Both the position numbers and the translations under genes were made by a program. From contig JAFISE010000042.1 in assembly GCA_022560025.1 (NCBI GenBank), positions 1 to 64,000 of the forward strand: 64,000 bases of DNA. Direction: 5' to 3'. How positions within the stretch are numbered: the first letter of the stretch is position 1; each line of letters opens with the position of its first letter. The stretch is from Stagonosporopsis chrysanthemi (taxonomy: Eukaryota > Ascomycota > Dothideomycetes > Pleosporales > Didymellaceae). The notes under the pieces were generated by a model. That model saw nothing but the letters and a program-made list of their open reading frames with translations. It was not told the origin of the DNA and made no database searches. This document shows, piece by piece, positions 34,250 to 46,452 of this stretch.

Positions 34250-35538
34250 TGTGAGGGTGTGGTTTGTCTTAAGTTGCTTGTAGGTATTCAAAAGACTTGC
34301 GTTCGCGTTTCGCGTTGGTAGTGTGGCTTCTGGGGTTGCTTGTGAGTTGATGCCTGATATAGGAGATGGGTTTCGCCACCGCCCAGGGACACAGTTGTGA
34401 ATGCCATTGCCGCGGCGTGGCGGTGCACATTCCGCATTACGTCATCTGATTGCACGTGCTTCGATTCGCCTCGAGAACGTAAGCCTCAACTTAAGGCCAG
34501 GTTTCACACGTTGTTTTTGCCCCGGAGCAAATAATGCCATGGTCGAACATGGAGAGGCCAATTGCTACATTCTAGCCCCAATATTGCCATCTGAGGAATT
34601 TGAGCACCCGCAATTGCCCGTGATCTTCGCTCGAAGTATTTCTTCTATACTACTCCGACAGGTGTCCCCATGATACTCCTCAGACACTGTGTTGTGGACT
34701 GATGGGTCCTTTTGTGGGTCTGGCAGCTTTGGGGAGGATCGCGATTTGTAGGACATGGGTATTGTCAATGTCATTGTTGGTTCTTTAGGTCTTCTCCAGA
34801 CAACCAAGACTGCTTGGCTGTGGGCTTCAAGACAGCCACGGCTTCTCTTGTATCGGAAGCACACAGGACCGGCATCGGCCTTTTGGACCGGAACCCTTCC
34901 CTCCCGTTTGCTTCCGAAATGTTTCATTCACTCTGCCCAGCGGTTGCCACTCTTAACCAAGACTTTCAAGTCACGACCTGTAGCATTAGGAGCATCATGC
35001 TATCGGTATGGAATGTTTCGTTGCTGCAAAGATAGTATCACAAAATGGTACCAAAGCTGGGAAGGGCAACAAACACGACAGTGCATTGAAATTTGACCTC
35101 TATCATTGACCGACCGTCCGGACGCATGTAGCGTCTCATCAATCTATATGTGGAACACAAAGTCCATGGTATATGTCGCCATTCCCGTTTTTGACGCCAG
35201 CGCTATGCAAAAAGCAGATAGGAATAAAGAGAGTAGTTAGATTACAGTGGTGCCGCGGAGGAGAGCCAGAAAGCTTCTACTTCTAGGTACATGTGAGAAG
35301 CGCTGATCCTGCAGACGACTTGAAGGAAAACAGGAAATAACGGAATAGGGTGGCAGGGGTATGAAGGAGTGTCTGTTGCTTTTGCAGCGCGACGCTTGTT
35401 TGCTGGTGAAAAGAGTGAATGGAAGAAGAAACCTTGTTACCAAAGCAAGAACGACGCTGTTGTGACAAGCCCTGAAAATACGCTGGACTTGAGCAATTTG
35501 GTGTTTTGTTTGCAGTCTGAATGACGTCTCCAATTGGT
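34250..35538. other. intergenic, about 1.3 kb
   Basis: Several ORFs of 90-130 codons overlap on both strands (for example 34927-34565 minus and 34755-35096 plus), none with recognisable features or splice support. The left part is the membrane-protein promoter, and the right part is the 3' flank of the transporter. Confidence 0.4.
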
Positions 35539-37381
35539 CTAGTGGTCTGCGACATCCTCGTCCCTCATGGGATACATGATGTCGCCGACAATGACGGACT
35601 GTACGTGGTTGAACAGTACGTAGAACCACATGGCGATGATTGCAATAGAGATACCATTACCCACGAACAGAATTGTCTCGTCTTTCAAAGCGTTACCAAT
35701 ACTGATGGTGGCGATGGCAAATCCGCTGTTGGGGAAGACCATAGCCCACCAACCCAAGTGGAAGTAGACAGCCCATGAGTTGATGACCTGACATCAGATT
35801 AGTGTGCATCTGCAAGGAGTCGTCGTACAAACTTACAGCAACGAGAGCGATCATGAAGAACCACATGGCCAGCACCCAGAGGAACAAAGCAGCGACAATA
35901 GCCAAAGTGCGGATCACTTTACCGTCCAAGAGACCATCACCCTGTATGTCGAAGTCCTCTGGAAGAGCGTTGGCCATACCGATGAAAGCCAAGCAAGTGA
36001 AAGAAGGTGGACCAACTCCAATGAACATGGCGCCACGGTGCTCGCGATCTGGGTACCCGACCTGCATAAGACGACCGATGTAATGAGCATACATGAGAAT
36101 GGCGACGATGAATCCGAGACCTTGGCACCCAAGACCCGCCACAAGGATGGGGTACCTGGATGTCAGCGGTTGATCGGCTGCGATGACGGAAGCGATGGTT
36201 CCTGACAGCATGATAGGAAAGATGGGAAGCAACCACGAGGGCATGAAGCTAGTGACCTTATAGGTGTGCGCGGAGAAGAGGAAGGAGTACTGGAATGAAG
36301 CCAGGCAGAAGGCGAAGAATGTGTACAGCCAGAATGCAACCGACATGGTGGTGATGGCCCAGGCACGGTTCGGGTGGTCAATCTCATACGCCTGAATGAT
36401 ATACTTCTGGGTGCCGGTGATGATGGTGGCGATTGAAAGAAAGAAAGGGCCCAAGAAAAGAGCTTCACGCTCATGTGTGATGGAGCCTTTGAAAGCACCA
36501 GGGAACTTGGTAAATCGCAGAATCATTGTTCCTGTAATCCCAGTAAAGAAGATGATGTTGATGATATAGAAGACGGCGCCAATGGTGATCAAGCCAGGGA
36601 ATGCATGAGGCTGAACGGAGATCAGTGTTGCGATACCGCCCGTGGCCATAGTCAGGGTGTACCAGGCCCAAGTAAAATGCCGAAGACGTTCACCAAACGG
36701 CATGTATGGCTGATTTGGGTCCTTCCTGTGTGGCAGCTTGGAGTTGTGGTCCCAGCCGCTCGTATGGCCGTGGTCATCGTGCCCCTGTTTCTCAAGGTCG
36801 ATCGAAGATGCAGGTGTCGGCATAGAGGGAGGCGGTGGCGGAGGGTCGTTGAAAGGGCTCTCTACCGCCTTCGCCTTGGAGTCGATGGGGTAGCCATTGG
36901 CATCCACAGGTCCTGTATAATAGGCATCGCCAGTAGGGTAAGGGCCTGCAGGTGTCTGGACCCAAGTGTTTGTCCGCGTGGTCTGTTGAGACTGCAAAGG
37001 ATATTGGCTGTCTTGCTGAACATTCGCGGGTTGCTGAACGTTCATAGGCAAGTTGCGGTTATCGTGTTGGGGACTTTGAACGGGGTATCTATTATCTGGC
37101 TGGTACGCCTGAGGAGGTGGTGTATACTGGGCTGATTGAGATGTATACTGAGCTGGCTGAGGTGTATACTGAGCTGGCTGAGGTGTATACTGGGCTGGTT
37201 GAGGAGGAGAGTTTGGTCGGACTGAAGATGGAAGGCCAACCGGCGGAGGATACAAAGCAGGTCGGGGGTCGGATTGAGGGCGAGAGTAGCTTGGCCCATT
37301 ATTGTCGAAGTTAGGACTGAAGTTGTTGTTGTTATCCTTGCTATCGAAGGTCAACCCCTCAGGCTGAAAGCGTGAATCCAT
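35539..37381 (-). CDS. TDT-family transporter (malate/C4-dicarboxylate or sulfite efflux), 597 aa
   Basis: complement(join(35539..35786 region,35837..37381)), more exactly exon 2 from 35787 to 35539. A 49-bp intron has donor GTAAGT and acceptor GTCAG, phase 0. The ATG at 37381 (MDSRFQPEG) is preferred; an ATG 11 codons upstream also exists. The N-terminal 240 residues are disordered and rich in Gln, Pro and Tyr, with a QPAQYTP repeat. Ten hydrophobic segments follow, beginning FTWAWYTLTMATGGIATLIS, the TDT/Mae1 signature. PGLITIGAVFYIINIIFF, GPFFLSIATIITG, WLLPIFPIMLSGTIASVI and GWWAMVFPNSGFAIATISIG are also family-like. The family includes S. pombe Mae1 and yeast Ssu1. Substrate choice cannot be read from sequence. 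The N-terminal extension is unusually long. Confidence 0.88.
37117..37206 (-). repeat. QPAQYTP tandem repeat in the transporter N-terminus
   Basis: A 21-bp unit repeated about four times encodes QPAQYTP, QPAQYTP, QPAQYTS and QSAQYTP. The first two copies are nearly identical in DNA (GTATACTGAGCTGGCTGAG on the plus strand), indicating recent duplication. Confidence 0.85.
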
Positions 37382-39780
37382 TTTTCGGTCTTTAATGAGA
37401 GAGGTGGCCTGCACCGTGGGAGCTAACGAACGGAAACGCCTGTAGATAAAGTAAGAGGACTTGACATGCAGAAAGATCGGACAATATGATTAATTCAGCA
37501 CCGGGCCGTTAGGAGAGAAATGGACGCGAAGTGCAGGAGGCGAAGTAATAACAAGTGGAGAGCAAGATCAACATGGGGGTGCGGGCGTTCCCCAATCCCA
37601 TGTCGTTTCGAACCACGTACCACGATTGGCACTAGACAATCCTAGCGGTTAGCACAGCGACTCTGAGCAGCGGCGTAGGGGTGAATTGGGACATTGACAA
37701 GCTTGGCTGAAGTGATGTGTTGCGTACCTGCTCCTGGTATCCACATCAAAGCGTCGAATAAGCTTTGCGACACAGGTAACGCCCGTGCTCTCTGATAGCA
37801 CTCTGAGGTTGTCTTTGCCTCATCCCAGTCCGTAAGAGGAAACACATGCCTTGGCAGCGTCCGCTTCGCCAAGTTGCTTAGACAGCTATATTTCTTGATT
37901 ACTGTAATAAGAATGCCGCTGTACGCGCAAGATCTGCAACACTTGTCGTTGCTTGTGCACAAGATGCAGAAATGTCATCGTGCATGCTCAGATGCAGCTC
38001 CGGCCCACTGCCGTAGCTGCGCGACAGTGGTCCAGGAGCATTTCACCGAGTTGGGCCTTGGCAAGCGTTCCGCTGTGATGCAGAGCTCTTTGGGGTAACG
38101 GAGGTGTCATTGCACAGCTAGGTTACTGGGAATAATAACGACGAGGGATTCTGCGTCTAGGGGAAGAGCGGAAGGTCGCCACGGAACAGGGAAATCCCCT
38201 CCCGCGTTACGCACCCGTTCTGGCTGGGCCTGGCTGTCTCTAAATTGGATCGCCATACTATGGTGAAGACCGGTATCTCCCAACTTCCAATCGTGGCCTA
38301 GGTGGAGAATACGCCCGGGAGCTAAAGCGGCGGACAATTGCTTGCGGTTCAAGCGTGGATGGGAGTCCGTGGAAAGGGTGTGAAACGGACGACGAAACGC
38401 CAAAAGCGGATCTAATTGTGTCGGAGTTGACGCCAAGCATCATCAAAACACAACCAAGCTCGCGGCCCCACCCACCTGCCGAAATGGAAGCCACAGCCGC
38501 GTACCAGGTAAGCTTGTCATCCTGCTAACATCGTGGGAGCATACGCGCTAGCTGCCATGTGAATGCAACAGATCTCGCCAAGGACGACCAAGAGTGATAA
38601 GGAGGTTGTCTCAACATTGCTCGAGGCCCACTCTCGCGTTTGACTTTTGTACGGCTAAGCCCAAGCCTTAGGCAAAAAGCGTATCTTTACTTCGACAACG
38701 TCCCTGTTTCCTGCACATTTGTTCCAGAAAGTGCTACCTGAGGTGATGGCGATGGAGCTGGAGTGCCATAGGCAGAGACGCTACGGGGCTCTGCAAGCTC
38801 ACCAGGTGGAGATGCAGCGCGTACATCGATGATCATCGAGCTTTGGGTGTTTATCGTTACGCGTCGCTCTCCAGAAATTGCGATTTGTTGCCCAGCTCAC
38901 GCACACCCCTATCGCGAAAAATCGGACAAAGCTGGGCGTGGGCGGTGCACTCGACCAGCAAGTCGGCCTTGTGTTGTAATCGGGCCGCGGCTCGAACTGG
39001 AGCTTGGTGCATCGATGCCTAGAAGGTGCCACTGTTTGACGTAGATGCAGCTACATGAGGCTCAGCGGGAGGCGGCGGTGGAAAGAAGATCAGCGCAAGG
39101 TGACGAAGCGAAGGGGCTGGGCGCGCGGGCACCTTTGCATCACTGTGCAGCACCAGCAGGGTCCACTCAACGATCACGCATCCTGGCGAACAAGACCCCC
39201 CTTGCGCTTTCTACACCAGGGGAGATAGGCATGGCTCTCGTATCTGCTAATGAGCCTTGTTGCTATCATGATGCTGAAGTATTGGCGTTCTTGTCTAAGC
39301 ACGCAACAGGACACAACCGGCAGACATGCGCGAACGACACAACAAGCGATACATCAGGCTTCCCCATCCATCTGATTTTCACCGACTTTGGGTGTCAATG
39401 TTTAGCTCTTTCTGAATGACATCGGCACAGAACAGACTTACGAGTGCAGAGACTGACGTGCTGTTCTTGGCTGTGGATCACATTCAGGAGCGGCAATATA
39501 TTGGTTGACTTTCAAGCACCGCCGCGAAAGCCCAACATCTTGGCTTCTCTTGCCAACTCAACTAGTCGACAAGATATCCGCCAGGTATATCGAGTCACGT
39601 CAGAGATATACATGAGTCTCTTAGTAACGGTCCGCAGCTTGATACCGAAGCCGCCATCGGCCGCGAGAAAGACGGCCCAATCAGTACAGCGCCCGAACAA
39701 TCTCGCTTTGAAGAGTCCTTCACACGCTAATTCCTTCAACGATAGAGGTATATCCATTGCATGACCTCGCGCATCCTTGA
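37382..39780. other. intergenic, 2.4 kb
   Basis: The longest gene-free stretch of the window. It includes the transporter promoter and the 3' side of the NCS1 permease gene. Overlapping short frames near 38107-38494 (minus) and 39045-39764 (plus) show no domain features. No repeats or RNA genes seen. Confidence 0.4.
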
Positions 39781-41673
39781 TCAAACTGTCTTCCCATCCA
39801 CATTTTCCTTCTTTGGGATTTGTGGATCCACTGATATGCCAGTGATACCAAAGGCTGAGGAATCTTCCTCTAGTGAAGTAATACCAATCCGTCGAGCCTC
39901 AGCTGCAGTGAATGTTCCATACACATCAAGGTGGTCCATCTGATCCATACAGGGGACGGGAAAGACGACGTTCAGACCGTAGAAGACTACAGCACTAATG
40001 AAGAAACCTGCCTTGATGTTAGTTACCCTTCTCACCCTGAATACTGTTTACTTTCCGATGAGGAAGGCCATGTAATACAACTGCACCAATGCCTTTGGTG
40101 GAGAGGTATCTCCTCGAACAGTAACGACCAAGCCGCCAATAGTTGGAGCCCAGCCACAGATCCACGCTGGTATTGCTCGCCAGTTGACCCCTTTCCAAAA
40201 GTAGTAGCAAGAATCGGTAGTTTTGTACAGGTTTGTAAGCTTGATCGTCCTCTTGCGCAACAGATAGTAATCAGTGGCCATAATCCCGATGATCGGGGCC
40301 AGAAAGACGGAAAACGACGAGAGAACAGCTATAAATGTCGTAGCGCGGTTGATGAGCTGCCACGGTTGTACGATCCACGCAGCGACGAAAGTTATTATGG
40401 CGCCTCGGCGTATGTCGATGTATCGGGGAAATAAGCCGGCCAGATCGATGCCTCCAGCGATGGCGTTGCCGCAAATGTTCTCGAACATCGCGGTGAAAGC
40501 AAACCCTGCGGCAAGGAAGAAGACGCCGGCACGAGCCTTGGAGCTGCCATTACCATTGTCCATCATGACCATGAGCAGGTCTGGAGGATTCCAATATACT
40601 TCACCGTAAATCTTCTGCGCTGCAGATGCAGTTACCAGCCCGACGAACGAAACCAAAATTCCAGTGATGAAGCAACTGGTGATGGTACTATATATGTAAT
40701 GCCGACGAGCACTGGCGTACCTCGAGAAATCTGAGCCGTTGGTTATGCCAGCTGCCAAACCCCCGATACCCTGATTTATACCGGCCATGATGAGCCAGGA
40801 TGAGTTGAAGGGAGAGCTTGCAGGTATGCTTTGCCCGGCACTCCAGAGCGGACCAACGCCTTTCGCGACAGAGAGTGCCCAGATAATCCAAGCTAGCATG
40901 CCCAAACCACACCAGGTACATACTATTTGAAACGGTATCTTGAACTTTTCAGGGCGAAGCCAGAGGAACGGCGTCGATAGGAACCAGAAAACCACAAATC
41001 CGACGAATTGGTCCGTCGTAGTAGGCATGCTTGATCCAAAGGTATTTGGCATGCGTGCAAAGGACGGCCATATGGCTGTCAAGCACACGGCAACAAGGCG
41101 GCCTCCGTTCCAACCTGACTCGCGTCAGAAGCAAAATCTAAGCTGCGACATGACTTACATTGTACAGCATTCCAGATAAAGTTGAGCAGGATTCTCTGCA
41201 ACAGGGGAATGAAACTGCCCCTCATGCCCCAAGAGTAACGATTTTGTACTGTGAATCCGATGTGCCACTTCAGTCCAATCCATGCAATCAGAACCGAGAA
41301 CAGAACGATAAGCATTCTGCTAATAACAATTATGAGCATGGCTTGAGGCACAGATAGACCAAGTGCTGAGGAAAGTCAGTATGTGCCGTACTCTTCAAGC
41401 TAAGTCTATGCACTCAGGTATGAGCTTGGAGTTTGCCAATTCGCGACGTTCAAACTCGCAATTGCCCAGAAGCCAAAGAAATTGAACCAGCCCCTGAAGA
41501 GCTGTTAGATCCATTCTCACGAGAAGTTGTGTGACGAAGTACCAAGTCCGACGTTCGGGCGGCAAAGGGATCAGGTCGCGATTGCTCCAAGCATCGGTCT
41601 GCTCATGTCGGCTTTCGTCACCCTTCAACCTGATACGCTGATGGAATGATGTCAGTTTCTGCCTTAGAGTCAT
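39781..41673 (-). CDS. NCS1-family nucleobase/allantoin/hydantoin-type permease, last splice donor disrupted
   Basis: Exons complement(join(39781..40007,40056..41114,41159..41365,41414..41493,41543..41673)) give 567 aa if the last intron is removed. Introns 1-3 are canonical: 49, 48 and 44 bp with donors GTACTT, GTGCAT and GTAAGT. NCS1 signatures: RTWGWFNFFGFWAIASLNVANWQ (first helices), SWGMRGSFIPLLQRILLNFIW, CWNGGRLVAVCLTAIWPS, GINQGIGGLAAGITNGSDFSRY and FENICGNAIAGGIDLAGLFPRYIDIRRGA. The last intron has branch CTAAC and acceptor GGCAG, but its donor reads GAAAGT instead of GTAAGT. Unspliced, translation stops after LIGK (stop at 40048), losing the final helix and tail (494 aa). It lies next to, and divergent from, the hydantoinase gene, which suggests uptake of its substrate. 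Confidence 0.8.
40008..40055 (-). other. defective or noncanonical GA-AG intron
   Basis: 48 bp with a good branch site and acceptor. The phase exactly restores the NCS1 helix (LIG|FFISAVVFYGLN), but position 2 of the donor is A instead of T. Confidence 0.65.
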
Positions 41674-42214
41674 CGCGAAGGATTCCTTGGAGTATTCGAG
41701 GAGGCAAAAAGCACGATTGAGGGCTTTAATGCGCCCTTCAAACGGCAGGTGCTCTGTATCACATCCTTAACCCATCTCTCAGCCAAGCCAACCTCAAATT
41801 AGTTCTTCGGAGTTACTTCTCAAAAGCGGAAGCCGTGATACGTGGGATGATAAAGTGACACGCATGATAGGCAACCCAGATGAGGGGTACGGCGATTTGC
41901 TACAGTGGGAGCTTACTCACGGAGCTAAGATATCAGATTGAAAGCAACGTCAGGATCGACAGAATGAATACCTGATGTTGCAGAAGGGTTGAGTTTGTCC
42001 AATCAAAGTAGGCGGCCACCCGCGTGCAGCTGCACAACCGTCGAGCCAGGTGTGAAGCCATAAGGGAAGTTGCGGGTGACGGCTCCCGAGTTCGGAAGGC
42101 CCCACCAAGCAAGCGTGTTATCTAATCTGATCGAAACTGCCTCCAAGCTTCCTGCCCCTCGTTCTGCTATTGGACCTTTCTTACTGTAGTCAAGTTACAT
42201 CGACAACTGAAGTC
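41674..42214. promoter_or_regulatory. bidirectional promoter with GATA-type nitrogen-control sites
   Basis: 541 bp between the NCS1 permease and hydantoinase ATGs. HGATAR sites occur at 41848-41853 (TGATAA), 41865-41870 (TGATAG) and 42118-42123 (TTATCT, reverse of AGATAA), and a CCAAT box at 41999-42003. Such sites are bound by AreA/Nit2-type activators when preferred nitrogen is scarce. This fits a nitrogen-scavenging gene pair but is inference from short motifs. Confidence 0.45.
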
Positions 42215-45200
42215 ATGAGTACATCCAGGACCTTGCGCATTGGCGTTGATGTTGGCGGGTGAGCGTCTCCCTCAAAAGCTTCAAGCCTCAAGGCAAAGCT
42301 ACACTAGCCTGACATGACATCATAGCACCAATACCGATGGGGTTATTATCGATCCTACGAGATCAATCGAGGCTGGCAAAGGGATCGTAGCATGGTAAGC
42401 GACGCGCTGGAGAAAAACGATGGCACGTGATGTAGACTTTCACTGCAATTTCTTCAGAGGTTTGATAATCTGACCACAATACTGATGCTGCACAGGCACA
42501 AGGCGCCCACTACAACCGATCCCAGCCATGGAATTGCAGACGCAATCACTACGATGTTCAAGTCCGCGTCCGTGGACCCTAAATCAGTGGCCAGTGTCAC
42601 GATTGGAACAACACATTTCGTGAACGCGGTGGTAACTCGCGACTCAACTCGGTTGTCGCCAGTTGCAGTGCTACGTCTGTCTGGACCGTTCAGCAAGCAT
42701 GCACCTCCATGCGTTGATTGGCCAGCATCACTCAGGAAGATTGCGCTGGCGCATTATGCCCTGATAAAAGGCGGCCTTGAAATTGATGGTAGCCTCATAT
42801 CAGATATTAGCGAGCAAGAAATCGTAGACCAGTGTCAGATCATAAAGGAGAAGGGCATCAGGAGCATTGTGGTCAACGGAGTCTTTAGTCCTATCGACAC
42901 CGTTGAGAAGCAGGAACAGCGAGCAGCAGAGATCATCAAGCGAGAGCTCGGTGAGCATGTCGACATTGTGCTAAGCAAGACAGTAGCCAATCTCGGCTTT
43001 CTGGAACGAGAGAATGCTGCGATACTAAATGCCTCAATTCTGTCTTTTGCACGCAAGACCATTGCGTCTTTTCAAGCTCCGATCAAGAAACTAGGATTGG
43101 AATGTCCAGTTTTCATCACACAGAACGACGGCACGATCCTCAGTGGCGAGGCAGCAAGCCGGTTGCCTATTCGGACATTTTCTTCGGGCCCTACGAATAG
43201 TATGCGTGGAGCTGCCTTCCTTGTCGGAAAACAGGAGAACAGTGAGGCGATGATGGTCGTTGATGTTGGTGGGACAACGACAGATGTTGGTTTACTACTG
43301 GCCAATGGTTTTCCGCGTCAACAAGCCGCGTATTCTGAGCTCTCTGGCGTCAGAATGAATTTCTCGTATCCGGACGTCAAGAGCATCGGTCTCGGAGGTG
43401 GTAGTTTGGTGAGAAGAGTTGGAGACAGACTTCAAGTCGGCCCTGAATCCGTAGGATACCGCTTGCCGGAAAAAGCTTTGGTTTTCGGAGGGGATGTACC
43501 CACTGCCACAGACTATACTGTAGCAGGATCTCCCGGGGTTACAATTGGCGATCCAGAGAGAGTACGAGGCAAGCTGAAGGATGATGAGATTGCAGAATTC
43601 AAGGGCGAGACAAAAGTTATGTTAGAGCGCATCATCGACACGATGAAAACTTCACCCGAGGACCTTCCTGTGTTGCTCGTCGGAGGAGGTGCGGTGGTAG
43701 CACCAGATAGCCTGGAAGGAGCGAGCCGAGTCATCAAGCCACAATGGTCAGGCGTAGCAAACGCTATCGGCGCTGCTATGGCACGAGTAAGTGCTGTTGT
43801 GGATACGATCAAGTCGACGGAGAAGCAAACGGAAAAAGAATTGCTTGCTGAGGTTACCGAAGAGGCCAAGAAACGTACCATCAGGGCGGGAGCGTCGGTT
43901 GACACAGTCAGTGTTGTAGAAGTCGAAGCCCTGCCACTCCAGTATGTTGCCCATAAAACCCGGTTTATCGTCAGAGCTGCTGGAGAGTTTGATTTCTCTC
44001 GTGCTCAAGATTTCGCAAATCTTGAGATTACAAGGACGGGAGAGGATAGCGTAATAGACTCGGCGAACGCCCACGATGCGATTGCTCCAGCATCAATCGA
44101 AGGCACCACTGTCGAGGACGACGTAACCCCCGAGGTTGACATTGCAACCTATAAACCCAAGGTTGTTGCCCGCGAGTGGTGGATATCAGAGACAGACCTT
44201 GGCTGGATCACCATCGGCTGTTACATTCTAGGTACTGGAGGAGGAGGTTCGCCTTATTCTACAATGCTGAGGGTCCGCGGGATTTTGAGGGCTGGTGGAA
44301 CCGTACGAGTTGTCAGCCCAGATGATCTCAAAGACGAAGACCTTGTCGGCAGCGGCGGTGGCGCCGGAAGCCCAACTGTAGGCATTGAGAAGCTGTCAGC
44401 TGACGAGATGATGGATGCTCAGAATAGCCTTTACGAGTTGTTCAAGGGAGGTCGCGCTACCCACATCATCCCTCTAGAGATCGGGGGCTCAAATGGTCTT
44501 CAAGGGCTCGTTCTGGGCGCATCATCGAACATGAATGTACCATGTGTCGATGGCGACTGGATGGGTCGTGCATATCCCACCAAATGGCAGACCACACCGG
44601 TCGTGTTCGGAGAGCGCGAGATTGTCTTCGCTCCTGTATGCGTTGCTGATGGTAACGGTAACACACTTTACATGCCTACTGCGCAAAGCGACCTAAAGGT
44701 CGAGCAGGTTATCAGGTCAGCTCTGAGTCAGATGGGAAGTGCTGTCGGCACAGCCGATGCCCCAGTGACGGGAGAAGAGACGAAGCGATGGGCAGTCGAA
44801 CACACCATATCACTTTCGTGGCGCATAGGCCGAGAGGTCGCACGAGCAAGGAGGGAGAATAGGATCGACAGCGTGGCCGAATCCATCATCGATGCCGTCG
44901 GAGGGCCAGATTCAGGCCGTGTGCTGTTCAAAGGCAAGATCGTCGGCGTTGAACGCAAACTCTGGATGGGACACGTCTACGGCGAAGTCATCGTCCAAGG
45001 CACCGAGGCTGAATATTCTGGCAGAATCAAGATACCGTTCAAGAATGAGAATATCGCGGCCATTCGTCTGAGGGATGGGGAAGAGAGTAAGACGGGCGAA
45101 GAGCGCAACGAAGATGTGCTTGCTATCGTTCCTGATTTGATATCGGTCATTGACGCGCAGAACGGAGAGGCAATCGGAACACCAGAGTACAGGTACGGAT

Positions 45201-45367
45201 TGCTGGTACTGGTCATTGGCATAACTGCGAGTGAGCGATGGACCAGTGAGAAGGGCGTCGAAATAGGCGGACCCAATGCGTTCGGACTTAACCATTTGGA
45301 GTACAGACCATTGGGCAAGTTTGTGAAACCGGTCAGCGTGATTGACGAGTTCGAAGAGAAGGCGTAG
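42215..45367 (+). CDS. hydantoinase A/oxoprolinase fused to DUF917 domain, 994 aa
   Basis: Three exons: join(42215..42258,42326..42394,42496..45367). Introns are 67 and 101 bp with donors GTGAGC and GTAAGC and acceptors ATAG and CACAG. Exons 1 and 2 provide the ATPase phosphate-1 loop (RIGVDVGGTNTDGVIID). The hydantoinase-A core follows, with VTIGTTHFVNAVV, NASIL, TQNDGTILSGEAA, FSSGPTNSMRGAAFL, VVDVGGTTTDVG and GGGS. From about residue 615 the DUF917 domain begins (CYILGTGGGGSPYSTM, GSGGGAGSPTVGIEKL, IIPLEIGGSNGLQGL, VPCVDGDWMGRAYP). This fusion is the standard fungal form. The family performs ATP-dependent ring opening of hydantoins, oxoproline or related cyclic amides. The exact substrate is unproven, and the adjacent NCS1 permease suggests an allantoin- or hydantoin-like compound. 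Confidence 0.92.
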
Positions 45368-45447
45368 AGTTAGCTGTCGAGGAATGAATGAGCATATATG
45401 CCTTTTAATAGAATCTATGTGATGGATGTAGAGAGGTAGGTATAAGA

Positions 45448-46452
45448 TTATATTGCCTCAGTGTCCTTCGCATGCGTGACCCCTGAGTACAGTGGCATGA
45501 TAAGCTTGACGGCAGTTTCGTAGCTCGTGAATAGGATACCACCACTGAAAACAGTTCGCCCTAGTCGCATGGTCGTGCCTTTCCAAAAACCCCGGATACC
45601 GTAGTCAAGCAGAACAGTCTTGACGGCTTCGGCTGTACTTGTACCCTTCGCGCTCTGTGACCTAGTCTTGATCACGTCAAATGGTTGTGTCGCGAGCGTT
45701 GTGACGACGCCAGCAACTGATCCATTGGCGAAGTTGATAGCAGTGCTTTGCGATATATCTTTCTTCTTTTCGTAGTCTTTCAGGATGTTGTAGGTGCCCA
45801 TTCGAAATGCTGTGGCAGATGCTTGCTTCAAAGTGGTTCCTGCGAAGCCTCTGTACAGCCCAAGAAGTCCGTTCTCTTTCCAGATCACGCGAGTGGCGTG
45901 CAGTCCCGACCGGAACCTCTTCTCGTTTCGCGCATCATCAATCAGAGCCGTCTTGATACGTTCCGTCGGTGTTACTGCAGTGATTGATGCTACAACACCG
46001 GCAGTCATACCCGCGAGCAGATTGCGCCCAGGTGATAATGTACCAGTTGTTGGATCTGCGAACGCCTCCTTAATCTGGTCAAAGAACAAGAAACGCACAG
46101 CATCCTTCCCTACAGAGCCAAACACAAGTGCGCCGCAGCCTTTATACAAAGCTCGCAGTCCTTCTTGTTGATAAACTCGCGTCACCATCAAAAATGGGTT
46201 GCGTGGACTAGGCTGTCCTTTCTCTTGCCGCAATTGCACTCGCGTCTTTGCGAATTCCATAGGATACTATCCTTATAGTCAGAAGCAAACCGAGTTGGCA
46301 AAGTTGCTTGGCATACTGAAAGAAAGCCTTCTACACCTCCTGCGATTCCGCCCGCGACCAGCGAGACCATCGCAGGCGTATTATTGTCCTAAATTGTGTC
46401 AGCTGTGATCACGATCATTTGCACAACAGCCTACACTTCCACCCGCAACCAT
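45448..46452 (-). CDS. ctp1: mitochondrial tricarboxylate (citrate) carrier, 302 aa
   Basis: Exons complement(join(45448..46266,46317..46388,46435..46452)). Introns are 50 bp (donor GTATGC, acceptor GATAG) and 46 bp (donor GTAGGC, acceptor TTTAG), both phase 0. The short first exon encodes MVAGGS and is the least certain part. Three mitochondrial-carrier repeats are visible, each with its Px[DE]xx[KR] signature: YPMEFAKTR, TPTERIKTAL and QPFDVIKTRSQ. The second (TPTERIKTALIDDA) and AGMTAGVVASITAVTP are typical of the citrate transport protein. The carrier exchanges mitochondrial citrate for cytosolic malate, feeding cytosolic acetyl-CoA synthesis. Length (about 300) is normal. Convergent with the hydantoinase gene, 80 bp away. 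Confidence 0.9.

Noticed and set aside
40031..40051. A 21-bp intron using the GT at 40051 in the NCS1 gene
   Set aside because: Too short to splice, and it would insert extra residues into a conserved helix. The 48-bp intron with the altered donor fits phase and homology.
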